From: Brevibacillus sp. JNUCC-41
GTDB lineage: Bacteria > Bacillota > Bacilli > Bacillales > DSM-1321
DNA: 64,000 nucleotides
Direction of reading: 5' to 3'
Assembly (NCBI RefSeq): GCF_014844095.1
Contig: NZ_CP062163.1
Span: forward strand, 3,443,501-3,507,500
Below, in pieces: positions 31,505-39,547 of the stretch (positions are counted from its first letter, which is position 1; the number at the start of each line of letters is the position of its first letter). Both the position numbers and the translations under genes were made by a program. The notes beneath the pieces were generated by a model. That model ran no database searches, was not told where the DNA came from, and saw only the letters and a list, made by a program, of their open reading frames with translations.

Positions 31505-32071
31505 AGTTATTTGGACCTTGCCATTTCCAATTGGCCATCTTCTTTAAATTTATGGCAGCGAAAGTAAGTATCGCCTGCATCGACAATTTTTTATGTCTAA
31601 AGTAGTCCCACGTATACCATGCTTTTTTCTTTTGCATCTGCGAATACACGCTCAATCGTTTCTTTACGTTTCGCATATATAGGTTTTACAGCTTGATGAT
31701 GACGCAGGTGATCTGCTTCTTCCACATTTTTGCCAGAAATGCCGTGTCACCACTTTTAGATAGTCTTGGCTTTCTGTACACCGTGAGTAAAATGAGCACG
31801 TGACACTTTATCAAGGAAACCATAGCCTTAGAACCAACGGTAAGCCATATTTGTTTCAACTTCTTCAATTGTTTTACGCATTGAACGAAAACCGAAGGTA
31901 TATTGAATGAAAGTCAATTTGACTAATATAACTGGATCAATACTTGGGCGTCCTATCTCTGTAATACAACTCTTTCACTAACTCATAAATGAAAGTGAAG
32001 TCAAATGCACCCTCAATTTTACAAACCAAATGGTTGCAGCCACTAGTTGATCTAAAGTATTTAGAAAGCAT
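31505..32071 (-). pseudogene. Degenerate IS1182-family transposase relic
   Basis: Read on the minus strand from the ATG at 32071, fragments in shifting frames give KIEGAFDFTFIYELVKELYY, then GRPSIDPVILVKLTFIQYTF with RSMRKTIEEVETNMAYRWF and a stop, GYGFLDKVSR, and later RKETIERVFADAKEK and MQAILTFAAINLKKMANW. These are the N- and C-terminal blocks of IS1182-type transposases. The catalytic middle is missing: fewer than 200 codons remain of a usual 450 or so, with several frameshifts and stops. It cannot be functional. Confidence 0.85.
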
Positions 32072-32150
32072 CCTCTTCACCTCAAGTTTTATTAATACTA
32101 TTTTTAAAACAATAAAGACTTTAGGAAAAAGGGTTCTATCTATAACAAAG

Positions 32151-32287
32151 TTGATTGGAACGGAAGGTACGAGACTCCTGCTTAGAAAAGCGAGTCCAGG
32201 GGTGACCCCACAGGCGCAAAGGCGTCGAGGAGGCTCATTGGACTCATTGGACCGCCCGCGGAAAGAAGTGCCCTACGTTCCAATCAA
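32151..32287. repeat. 137-bp element bounded by 12-bp perfect inverted repeats
   Basis: TTGATTGGAACG (32151-32162) is the exact reverse complement of CGTTCCAATCAA (32276-32287). Inside are nested pairings: GAGACTCCT with AGGAGGCTC (one mismatch), GAGTCCA with TGGACTC, and GGGG-TGA-CCCC. It is clearly richer in G+C than its surroundings. I recall very similar sequences in many copies in Bacillaceae genomes. No protein is encoded. Confidence 0.8.
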
Positions 32288-32315
32288 CGTTCAAATTGCA
32301 CAACCCCGAAAAGAA

Positions 32316-32388
32316 ACTGTAGACAAATTCGGTTTTCATCGAGTTTGTCTACAGTCTGGGCAGTCCTTTAAAAAGGCTGCTTTTTTTT
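32316..32388 (+). terminator. Long hairpin followed by a second codY-type terminator
   Basis: ACTGTAGACAAA (32316-32327) pairs perfectly with TTTGTCTACAGT (32344-32355), and the stem extends inward by AATTCG-type pairing. Directly after it, GGCAGTCC(TTTAAAA)AGGCTGC is followed by eight T residues, a standard terminator. Together they should stop transcription entering from the codY side. Confidence 0.75.
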
Positions 32389-33106
32389 GTGGTATTTGAA
32401 TCTGTTGCTTTCTGGGACTAATCAGCAAAAGGAGGTGAACGTCAGGGGAGAGATAGGAAAAAGAGGTCATTCGAATTAAATGTAAATGTGAATATAGGCT
32501 TGTTTTCTATTAGAATTGAGAAAATAGTTAAATTTTTCTTTAAAAGGGTAATTATATTATTATAACTGTTGTAATAGGGAAAAAGAACGTGGTTGTACCT
32601 TTTTTTGATTTTTAAAACCCTATGGATTACGATTTTCAACCATTAAGGGATTTTGTCGAATGAATCAGCGCTTTGAAAAAACGTTTTTTTTTCAAAAAAA
32701 GAAAAAAGGCAGTAATCCTTTGTTTTCTTATGAATCCTTTATTTTAAAGGGTGAAATCAACTAAATTTGAGATAATTAATTGAAAGTAAATGTGAAAATT
32801 AGTTCTAAAGTATCAGGTATATGGATTTGTTTTTCGTTATGATATAAAAGCTAATGGATGGAAAATTTGGTTAATATGTAGAAAATCATATTAAAATGTA
32901 ATATTACGTAATATTAATCCTGTAATCATACTAATAATCACAACAAAATTATTCAATTTGTGACAATTTTCGACGATAATAGGTCTAAAGTCCATGTGTT
33001 GTTTATGGACATAGTTATAATGTTTCTTTAAAATTAAAACGTAAATGCACTGGGTTAATTTATTGATATTGTAATTAAATGTTAGTTATAGAAAGAGGTA
33101 ATCGAT

Positions 33107-33502
33107 GTGGAGTTATTTTCAAATACTTTTCAATCACTAGAAAATGCCCTTAATTATTCTAATGTAAAACAAAAAGTCATTTCACAGAACATAGCCAATT
33201 CGGATACACCTAATTATAAAGCTAAAGAGGTCGACAAAACACAATCCTTTAAGACAGAGCTGGAATCTTCCCTGGATTCATATCGTACCGATGAACGACA
33301 TTTCCCCTTCAAATCAGAGGGGAGTCATGCTTCTCAAATCGTGACGCAGAAAAATGTCCGATATAACAATAATGGAAATAGCGTGGACGTTGATAAGGAA
33401 ATGACGGAGCTTGCTGCCAATCAGATTTATTATAATGCAGTAACCGACAGGCTTTCGGGTAAGTTTCAATCATTGCAGAATGTAATTAGAGGAGGTAAGT
33501 GA
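33107..33502 (+). CDS. flgB: Flagellar basal-body rod protein FlgB
   Basis: FlgB forms part of the proximal rod. The 131-residue protein has the rod signature VKQKVISQNIANSDTPNYKAKEV near residues 21-45 and a C-terminal amphipathic helix. The start is GTG 33107 after AAAGAGG; an ATG two bases earlier is in another frame. It is the first gene of the fla/che operon. Its stop shares a base with the flgC start. The long A+T-rich leader before it contains possible control structures (see the upstream region). Confidence 0.96.
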   Translation: MELFSNTFQSLENALNYSNVKQKVISQNIANSDTPNYKAKEVDKTQSFKTELESSLDSYRTDERHFPFKSEGSHASQIVTQKNVRYNNNGNSVDVDKEMTELAANQIYYNAVTDRLSGKFQSLQNVIRGGK

Positions 33503-33960
33503 TGGGAATCTTCCAAAGTATAAACATCACCGGATCCAGCCTGACGAGTCAAAGGCTAAGGATGGATGTAATCTCTGCTAATATGGCTAATGCCGATACG
33601 ACCAGGGCGGAATATGACGCCGAATCTAAAAAATGGAAGCCGTACACAAGAAAATCGGTTGTGCTGCAAAGTAAGGAAAACGGTTTTTCAAGTTTCTTGA
33701 ACGCAGCATCCCAAAAAACGAGCGAGGTAGGGAATGGTGTGAAGGTGACTGGAATAGTTAAAGATAAAACACCTTTTGAACTGGATTATAATCCAGATCA
33801 TCCTGATGCCAATGAAGATGGTTATGTTGAAATGCCAAATGTCGACCCGCTTCGGGAAATGGTTGATTTAATGAGTGTCACACGTTCATACGAAGCAAAT
33901 GTGACAGTTTTAAATGCATCAAAGGGAATGATGATGAAAGCTTTGGAAATTGGAAAATAA
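33502..33960 (+). CDS. flgC: Flagellar basal-body rod protein FlgC
   Basis: FlgC is the second proximal rod subunit. The N-terminus has the rod motif LTSQRLRMDVISANMANADTT and the C-terminus has MVDLMSVTRSYEANVTVLNASKGMM, the paired coiled-coil ends common to axial proteins. ATG 33502 follows GGAGGTAA; the GTG just before it adds one residue only. The product has 152 residues against 150 in B. subtilis. It overlaps flgB by one base. Confidence 0.96.
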   Translation: MGIFQSINITGSSLTSQRLRMDVISANMANADTTRAEYDAESKKWKPYTRKSVVLQSKENGFSSFLNAASQKTSEVGNGVKVTGIVKDKTPFELDYNPDHPDANEDGYVEMPNVDPLREMVDLMSVTRSYEANVTVLNASKGMMMKALEIGK

Positions 33961-33983
33961 AAGTTTGAAAGGGGATTGTTGAT

Positions 33984-34292
33984 ATGGAGGGGATTTCTCT
34001 TTCTGCAATGAACAATGTAAGCAATGTGCAGAAAAAAGATCAAAGCAATACTAATACACCATACGGAGCACAGCAAAATTTTGCGTCGGTATTAAAAGAA
34101 TCAATGAATAAAGTTAACGAAGCACAAGTGGCATCTGATGACCTTACTACCAAATTGGTTAATGGAGAGGATGTTGAGCTTCACTCGGTGATGATAGCTT
34201 CACAAAAAGCCAGCATTACCATGCAGGCTACATTAGAGGTTCGGAATAAGGTTGTGGAAGCCTACCAGGAAATGATGAGAATGAGTATATAG
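33984..34292 (+). CDS. fliE: Flagellar hook-basal body protein FliE
   Basis: FliE joins the MS ring to the rod. The 102-residue protein shows the FliE C-terminal block VELHSVMIASQKASITMQAT and VRNKVVEAYQEMMRMSI. The N-terminal third is low-complexity with many Asn, Gln and Ser. ATG 33984 follows AAAGGGG at a spacing of about 9. After its stop there are 91 bases before fliF with strong C-run and G-run hairpins. Confidence 0.95.
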   Translation: MEGISLSAMNNVSNVQKKDQSNTNTPYGAQQNFASVLKESMNKVNEAQVASDDLTTKLVNGEDVELHSVMIASQKASITMQATLEVRNKVVEAYQEMMRMSI

Positions 34293-34332
34293 CATTCATT
34301 TTTTAACCTCATTATATAGAGAAAAATGACCA

Positions 34333-34381
34333 GGGGGAAAAAATCCCCCAATCATAAATTCATAGACTGACCGGGGGATTT
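34333..34381 (+). promoter_or_regulatory. Alternative hairpins covering the fliF ribosome-binding site
   Basis: GGGGGA (34333-34338) can pair with TCCCCC (34344-34349). The same C-run, as AAATCCCCC (34341-34349), can instead pair with GGGGGATTT (34373-34381), a perfect 9-bp helix that contains the fliF ribosome site. The two helices exclude each other, so this looks like a translational switch or attenuator. The pairing is seen in the sequence; its function is inferred. Confidence 0.6.
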
Positions 34382-34383
34382 AA

Positions 34384-35982
34384 ATGAATGATGTACTAGT
34401 GAATTTTAAAAACAAAATAACTGCTTATTGGACGGGCCGCAGTAAAAAACAGAAATTCATGATGATTGGTTCAGCAGCATTAATAATCATCATCATTACG
34501 GCAGTTTCAATTTTAACCACGCGTACGACGCTGGTGCCCTTATATTCCAACTTAACTCCATCAGAAACGGGTAGCATTAAAGAGAATTTAGACAGTCAAG
34601 GGATTACAAATGAAGTTTCTGAAAATGGTACGACCATAAAAGTTCCTGAAGAAAGACTTGATTCACTTAAAGTGGAACTGGCAGCTGAAGGAATTCCGGA
34701 ATCAGGCAATATCGACTATTCCTTTTTTAGTCAAAGTGCTGGTATTGGAATGACTGAAAATGAATTCAATGTCATTAAACTGGACTCGATGCAAACGGAA
34801 TTGGCCAGTTTAATAAAAAAGATTGATGGAGTAGAAGATGCCAGTGTAATGATCACTCTTCCTGATAAAGGAGTTTTTGTCAGTGATTCAACTGGGGAAG
34901 CGTCAGCATCCATCGTATTGAATACGAAGCCAGGTTATAAATTTGAAGAAAGTCAAATCAATTCCCTTTATCATTTGGTTTCAAAAAGTGTTCCGAATCT
35001 CCCTACTGATAATATCGTCATAATGAACCAAGAGTTTGAGTACTTCGATCTTGAAAATGAAAATACTTCTTTCGCGTCGGCATTCGCCACACAAAATGAA
35101 ATAAAAAAGGAAATAGAACGTGATATTCAAAGACAGGTGCAAAATATGCTTGGAACGTTAATGGGGAGAGACAAAGTGGTTGTTTCAGTCACGACAGACA
35201 TTGATTTCACTCAAGAAAACCGGGAAGAGAATTTAGTTGAACCGGTCGATGAAGAAAATATGGCTGGAATTGAGATTTCTGCGCAAAGGATCAATGAATC
35301 GTATAGTGGGGATGCAGCAGGTGCAGGAGGCGTGCCGCAAAGTGAGGATTCCTCAGATTCATTGGGATCCAAATACGCTGAAGGTACAAACGGATCCGGT
35401 GATTATGAAAAAGTGGATGAAACGATAAATAGTGAAGTGAACCGAATCAAGAAGGAAATAGTCGAAAGCCCATATAAGGTTAAAGATTTAGGTATCCAGG
35501 TCATGGTCGAACCGCCCACCGCTGATGATCCGAATTCTTTATCTCAACAGAGTGTGGAGGATATTACACAAATCCTTGGTACGATAATACGCACGACAAT
35601 CGAGAAAAAAGCTGAAGGTGAAGAACTGACGGACGAGGAGCTTAATAATAAAATTGCGATTTCCGTTCAGCCGTTTAACGGAAAAATGACGTTGCAAAAA
35701 GGCGAAACGAATCCTTCGTTACCAATATGGGCATACATCGTAGGCGGAGTGCTAATACTTGCCATTATCATTCTCTTAATCTTGTTCCTCAGATCCCGAA
35801 AGCAAGCTGAAATGGAAGAGGAGTACGTGGTTGAAGAGGAAGAAGTCGTATTCGATGTTCCGGATTTGAATGAAGAGAAGGAAACGGAAGCATCTTTAAA
35901 AAGAAAACAACTGGAAAAACTTGCGAAAGAAAAGCCGGATGAATTTGCAAAATTATTAAGAAGCTGGATAGCGGAAGACTAG
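34384..35982 (+). CDS. fliF: Flagellar MS-ring protein FliF
   Basis: FliF builds the MS ring in the inner membrane. One transmembrane helix lies at about 25-45 and a second near 450-470 (IWAYIVGGVLILAIIILLIL). Between are the YscJ-like ring-building domains (VPLYSNLTPSETGSIKENLD, ELASLIKKIDGVEDASVMI). The C-terminal cytoplasmic end (KPDEFAKLLRSWIAED) is the FliG-binding segment. At 532 residues it matches B. subtilis (536). The start ATG 34384 has GGGGGA as ribosome site, which lies inside the alternative hairpin at 34333-34381. Confidence 0.96.
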   Translation: MNDVLVNFKNKITAYWTGRSKKQKFMMIGSAALIIIIITAVSILTTRTTLVPLYSNLTPSETGSIKENLDSQGITNEVSENGTTIKVPEERLDSLKVELAAEGIPESGNIDYSFFSQSAGIGMTENEFNVIKLDSMQTELASLIKKIDGVEDASVMITLPDKGVFVSDSTGEASASIVLNTKPGYKFEESQINSLYHLVSKSVPNLPTDNIVIMNQEFEYFDLENENTSFASAFATQNEIKKEIERDIQRQVQNMLGTLMGRDKVVVSVTTDIDFTQENREENLVEPVDEENMAGIEISAQRINESYSGDAAGAGGVPQSEDSSDSLGSKYAEGTNGSGDYEKVDETINSEVNRIKKEIVESPYKVKDLGIQVMVEPPTADDPNSLSQQSVEDITQILGTIIRTTIEKKAEGEELTDEELNNKIAISVQPFNGKMTLQKGETNPSLPIWAYIVGGVLILAIIILLILFLRSRKQAEMEEEYVVEEEEVVFDVPDLNEEKETEASLKRKQLEKLAKEKPDEFAKLLRSWIAED

Positions 35983-35995
35983 GAGGCTTTTGAAA

Positions 35996-37015
35996 GTGAC
36001 AGATAGAAAAAAAAAGGCCGGATTGACTGGCAAACAGAAAGCTGCCATCCTCCTTATTTCTTTAGGCCCGGATGTTTCTGCATCCGTATATAAGCATCTT
36101 TCTGAAGAGGAAATTGAGAGATTGACCCTTGAAATTTCGGGAGTGAGAAAAGTGGACTCCCATGATAAAGAAGCAATTCTGGAAGAATTCCATAATATTG
36201 CTTTAGCACAGGATTACATCTCGCAGGGCGGGATAGGTTATGCAAAGCAGGTACTTGAAAAGGCATTAGGTACTGATCAGGCAACCGCCATCATTAACCG
36301 TTTAACATCATCCTTGCAGGTTCGGCCATTCGACTTTGCACGAAAGGCAGACCCTGGACAAATCCTGAACTTCATCCAGAACGAGCATCCGCAGACCATT
36401 GCATTGATCTTGTCATATCTTGATCCCACACAGGCTGGACAAATATTGTCTGAACTTCCGCAAGAGGTGCAGGCGGATATTGCAAGAAGGATTGCTTTAA
36501 TGGATAGCACTTCTCCGGAAATCATCAATGAAGTGGAGCAAATACTCGAAAGAAAACTTTCTGCGACTGTAACCCAAGATTATACACAGACAGGTGGAGT
36601 GGAAGCTGTTGTAGATGTGTTGAATGGTGTTGACCGCTCAACGGAAAGAACGATTTTGGATGCACTTGAAATTCAAGATCCGGAGCTTGCAGAGGAAATC
36701 AAGAAACGAATGTTTGTTTTTGAAGATATCGTGACCCTTGATGGCAGAGCGATTCAGCGAGTAGTCAGGGAATCTGATAACGAAGATCTTAAACTTTCTC
36801 TTAAAGTGGCTAGTGATGAAGTGAAGGAAATCGTTTTCCGAAACATGTCAAAACGTATGGTTGAAACCTTCCAGGAAGAAATGGAATATATGGGGCCGGT
36901 TCGATTGCGTGATGTAGAAGAAGCACAATCAAGAATTGTTGCCGTCATTAGACGTCTGGAGGAAACTGGGGATATCGTGATTGCCCGCGGCGGAGGGGAT
37001 GATATCATTGTCTAG
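35996..37015 (+). CDS. fliG: Flagellar motor switch protein FliG
   Basis: FliG is the rotor protein that interacts with stator MotA. The N-terminal domain opens LTGKQKAAILLISLGPDVSA; the middle domain has EHPQTIALILSYLDP (the EHPQR-like motif); the C-terminal domain carries charged torque residues in KRMFVFEDIVTLDGRAIQRVVRE. It ends ARGGGDDIIV. GTG 35996 is preferred because AGGAGG (35981-35986) is 9 bases away; TTG 35990 would be only 3 bases away. The product has 339 residues. Its end overlaps the start region of fliH. Confidence 0.95.
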   Translation: MTDRKKKAGLTGKQKAAILLISLGPDVSASVYKHLSEEEIERLTLEISGVRKVDSHDKEAILEEFHNIALAQDYISQGGIGYAKQVLEKALGTDQATAIINRLTSSLQVRPFDFARKADPGQILNFIQNEHPQTIALILSYLDPTQAGQILSELPQEVQADIARRIALMDSTSPEIINEVEQILERKLSATVTQDYTQTGGVEAVVDVLNGVDRSTERTILDALEIQDPELAEEIKKRMFVFEDIVTLDGRAIQRVVRESDNEDLKLSLKVASDEVKEIVFRNMSKRMVETFQEEMEYMGPVRLRDVEEAQSRIVAVIRRLEETGDIVIARGGGDDIIV

Positions 37016-37772
37016 GATTATCAAATCCCAGCAGGCTAACCAGGAGAAAAGCAAGAAGATCGTAATAAAAGTTCGCCCTTTCGACTTTCTTCAAAATGAT
37101 GATGCAGATGAGCGGAAAAAACTTCATTATATTCAATCTGATGAATTGCTCAATGATGCTAAACAGGAAGCGGAAACGATATTGCGCGAAGCTAAACAAA
37201 AAGCCCAAGCAATTGCTGCTGAAATCCAGCAAGACCGAGAACAATGGGAGAATCAAGAAAAATCAATGTTTATTGAACAAGCTCAAAAAGAAGGGTATCA
37301 GCAGGGAGTCGAAAATGGGATCCAAAAGGGTTATAACGAGATTGCAGCGGAAATAGCCTTCGCAAAAGAAGTGGTGGAGTCCTCTAAAAAAGATTATCGG
37401 CACAATATCGAGTCATCTGAAACCGTTATTTTGAATCTTGCCCTGAAGGTGGCAGAGAAAATTATCGGGCAACAGCTTGAAAAAGATGAAGAGTCTTTTT
37501 TATCCATCGTCAAAAGAGCCATCAAAGAGGTGAGGGATTACCGTGAAGTGCAATTGCATATCCATCCGATCCAATATCAATCGATTCTTTCTCACAAAGA
37601 TGAGTTGATGGCAATCTTTCCGAAAGATACTGAGTTGTATATCTTTCCGGATGATGAGCTTGAAATAGGCAGCTGTATCATCGAATCCGAAAACGGAAGG
37701 ATGGACGCGAGTGTCGACAGCCAGCTGCAGGAAATAAAAGTGAAACTAACTGAATTGCTGGAAGGGGAGTAA
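37008..37772 (+). CDS. fliH: Flagellar export stator protein FliH
   Basis: FliH anchors and restrains the export ATPase FliI. The product of about 254 residues is highly helical, with a Glu/Gln/Lys-rich coiled coil (residues 40-110, including GYQQGVENGIQKGYNEI with GxxxG-like spacing) and a C-terminal domain with LALKVAEKIIGQQLEKDEESF. The ribosome site CGGAGGGG lies at 36991-36998 inside fliG, so TTG 37008 at 9 bases fits best; ATG 36999 touches the ribosome site. It overlaps fliG by 8 bases and leads into fliI. Confidence 0.9.
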   Translation: MSRIIKSQQANQEKSKKIVIKVRPFDFLQNDDADERKKLHYIQSDELLNDAKQEAETILREAKQKAQAIAAEIQQDREQWENQEKSMFIEQAQKEGYQQGVENGIQKGYNEIAAEIAFAKEVVESSKKDYRHNIESSETVILNLALKVAEKIIGQQLEKDEESFLSIVKRAIKEVRDYREVQLHIHPIQYQSILSHKDELMAIFPKDTELYIFPDDELEIGSCIIESENGRMDASVDSQLQEIKVKLTELLEGE

Positions 37773-37774
37773 AG

Positions 37775-39094
37775 ATGAAAACTAGAGACCTATTGACCTT
37801 AGTTGATGAAGTTGATCCATTCAAACACTATGGACGGGTCAAACGTGTCGTGGGGTTAATGATAGAATCTCAAGGCCCTGAAAGCTCTGTTGGTGATGTT
37901 TGTTATATCTATACGGGTATACAAAAAAAGAAAAATCGAATCTTAGCTGAAGTTGTCGGTTTCCGTGATGAAATGGTTATTTTAATGCCATTTACAGCAG
38001 TTAGTGATATTGCACCGGGTTGTATCGTGGAAGGGAGAGGAAGGAGCCTTGAGATAAAGGTGGGAAGCGGGCTAATTGGCAAAGTAGTCGATCCATTGGG
38101 ACATCCCATTGATGACTCAATGCTTCCAAAAGGTCTCGCGACAATTTCTGTGGATCAAGATCCGCCGAATCCGATGAAACGCCCCCCCATTAATGAACCG
38201 ATAGATGTAGGAGTTCGGGTGATTGATAGTTTATTAACAGTTGGAAAAGGACAGCGTGTTGGTATCTTTGCAGGGAGCGGCGTCGGGAAAAGCACGTTGC
38301 TTGGTATGGTGGCAAGGAATACGACGGCTGACTTAAACGTAATCGGTCTTATTGGTGAACGTGGCCGTGAAGTTCGAGAATTCATTGAGAAAGATCTTGG
38401 ACCAGAAGGGCTGTCACGATCAATCGTTGTAGTGGCCACATCTGACCAGCCAGCGTTGATGAGGATAAAGGGGGCTTTGACGGCAACTGCCATTGCGGAA
38501 TATTTTCGTGATAAGGGATTGAATGTGATGCTGATGATGGATTCGGTCACGAGGGTTGCGATGGCCCAGAGGGAAATTGGGCTTGCTATCGGGGAACCGC
38601 CGACGACCAAAGGATATACGCCATCCGTTTTTGCCATCCTTCCAAGGTTACTCGAAAGAACGGGAACAAATCAGTTGGGGACCATAACGGCTTTTTATAC
38701 GGTACTAGTCGACGGTGATGATATGAATGAACCGATTGCTGATGCAGTCAGGGGGATTTTGGATGGTCACTTCATACTAGACCGTAACTTGGCCAATAAA
38801 GGACAGTTTCCAGCGCTCAATGTATTAAAGAGCATTAGTCGTGTCATGAACAATATTGTTGGTGACAAGCATAAAAACGCCGCAGAAAAATTGCGGGCAA
38901 GTTTATCAACCTATATGGAGTCGGAAGATTTGATTAATATAGGAGCTTATAAGAAGGGTTCTTCTAAACAAATTGATAACTCGATTACACGCTATCCGGA
39001 AATCATTTCATTTTTGAAACAAGGAACCCATGAAAAAGCTTCCAAAGATAATAGTATCAACGCCCTTGTCGAATTGATGGAGAAAGGTGATTAA
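37775..39094 (+). CDS. fliI: Flagellum-specific export ATPase FliI
   Basis: FliI is the hexameric ATPase of the flagellar type III secretion system, related to F1-beta. Walker A GIFAGSGVGKSTLLG is near residues 162-176, then GLIGERGREVREFIE, VVVATSDQPALMR, Walker B LMMDSVTRVAMAQRE, and ERTGTNQLGTITAFYTVLVDGDDMNEP. At 439 residues it matches B. subtilis. It begins two bases after fliH with GGAAGGGGAG as ribosome site. Confidence 0.97.
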   Translation: MKTRDLLTLVDEVDPFKHYGRVKRVVGLMIESQGPESSVGDVCYIYTGIQKKKNRILAEVVGFRDEMVILMPFTAVSDIAPGCIVEGRGRSLEIKVGSGLIGKVVDPLGHPIDDSMLPKGLATISVDQDPPNPMKRPPINEPIDVGVRVIDSLLTVGKGQRVGIFAGSGVGKSTLLGMVARNTTADLNVIGLIGERGREVREFIEKDLGPEGLSRSIVVVATSDQPALMRIKGALTATAIAEYFRDKGLNVMLMMDSVTRVAMAQREIGLAIGEPPTTKGYTPSVFAILPRLLERTGTNQLGTITAFYTVLVDGDDMNEPIADAVRGILDGHFILDRNLANKGQFPALNVLKSISRVMNNIVGDKHKNAAEKLRASLSTYMESEDLINIGAYKKGSSKQIDNSITRYPEIISFLKQGTHEKASKDNSINALVELMEKGD

Positions 39095-39096
39095 TA

Positions 39097-39543
39097 ATGA
39101 TTTATCAATATAAATTCGAGAAGATCCTGACCATCAAAGAAAAAGAAAAGACCGATGCACTAGCTAAATATAATGCTGCTTTAAAAAAATTTGAAGAAGT
39201 GGCAGAAAAGTTATATAAGCTTTTAAAGAAAAAAGAAGAGTTGCTAGAGTTTCAACAGGAAAAGCTGCGAAATGGATTATCCGTTCAGGAAATTCGCCAT
39301 CATCAGTTATTTATGGACAACTTGGAAAAACTCTTAGGCCACTGTCAACAGGAAGTCATTGAAGCGCGATACAAGATGAATAATCAACGGGATATATTAA
39401 TGGAAAGAAATATCGAGGTTAAAAAGTACGAAAAAATGAAAGAAAATGGTTCTCTTAAATTCCTCGATGTCATTAAAGAAGCTGAGAACAAACAAATGGA
39501 TGAAATATCTATCCGGCAATTCTTAAGCAAAGGCGTAAGGTGA
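39097..39543 (+). CDS. fliJ: Flagellar export chaperone FliJ
   Basis: FliJ links FliI to the FlhA gate and resembles the F1 gamma stalk. The 148-residue product is almost all charged coiled coil, beginning MIYQYKFEKILTIKEKEKT, the family's usual opening. There is no other domain. It starts two bases after fliI with GGAGAAAGGTG as ribosome site and is one residue longer than B. subtilis FliJ (147, from memory). Confidence 0.93.
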   Translation: MIYQYKFEKILTIKEKEKTDALAKYNAALKKFEEVAEKLYKLLKKKEELLEFQQEKLRNGLSVQEIRHHQLFMDNLEKLLGHCQQEVIEARYKMNNQRDILMERNIEVKKYEKMKENGSLKFLDVIKEAENKQMDEISIRQFLSKGVR

Positions 39544-39547
39544 TGGA

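Larger units (their letters stand above)
32072..33106 (+). other. Gene-free region upstream of the fla/che operon
   Basis: After the transposase relic come a 137-bp inverted-repeat element (32151-32287), a long hairpin (32316-32355) and a second copy of the codY terminator core (32359-32388). From 32400 to 33106 the DNA is very A+T-rich with no coding frame. A TATAAT at 33016 and the inverted repeat GTCCAT/ATGGAC at 32990-33010 lie about 90 bases before flgB, but no good -35 or sigma-D promoter was found. I saw no convincing CodY box. Confidence 0.65.

Noticed and set aside
31989..32399. A 136-codon + strand reading frame
   Set aside because: It runs across the transposase relic, the 137-bp repeat and the terminator hairpin, has no ribosome site and reads like translated repeat DNA (Arg/Pro/Ser rich).
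32500..33000. Possible CodY boxes upstream of flgB
   Set aside because: The best segments (for example AGAATTGAGAAAATA near 32513) match only about 10 of 15 consensus bases, which is expected by chance in such A+T-rich DNA.
32986..33012. Possible sigma-D promoter before flgB
   Set aside because: TAAA at 32986 is followed at the right spacing by ATGGACAT, which shares only four of eight bases with GCCGATAT.
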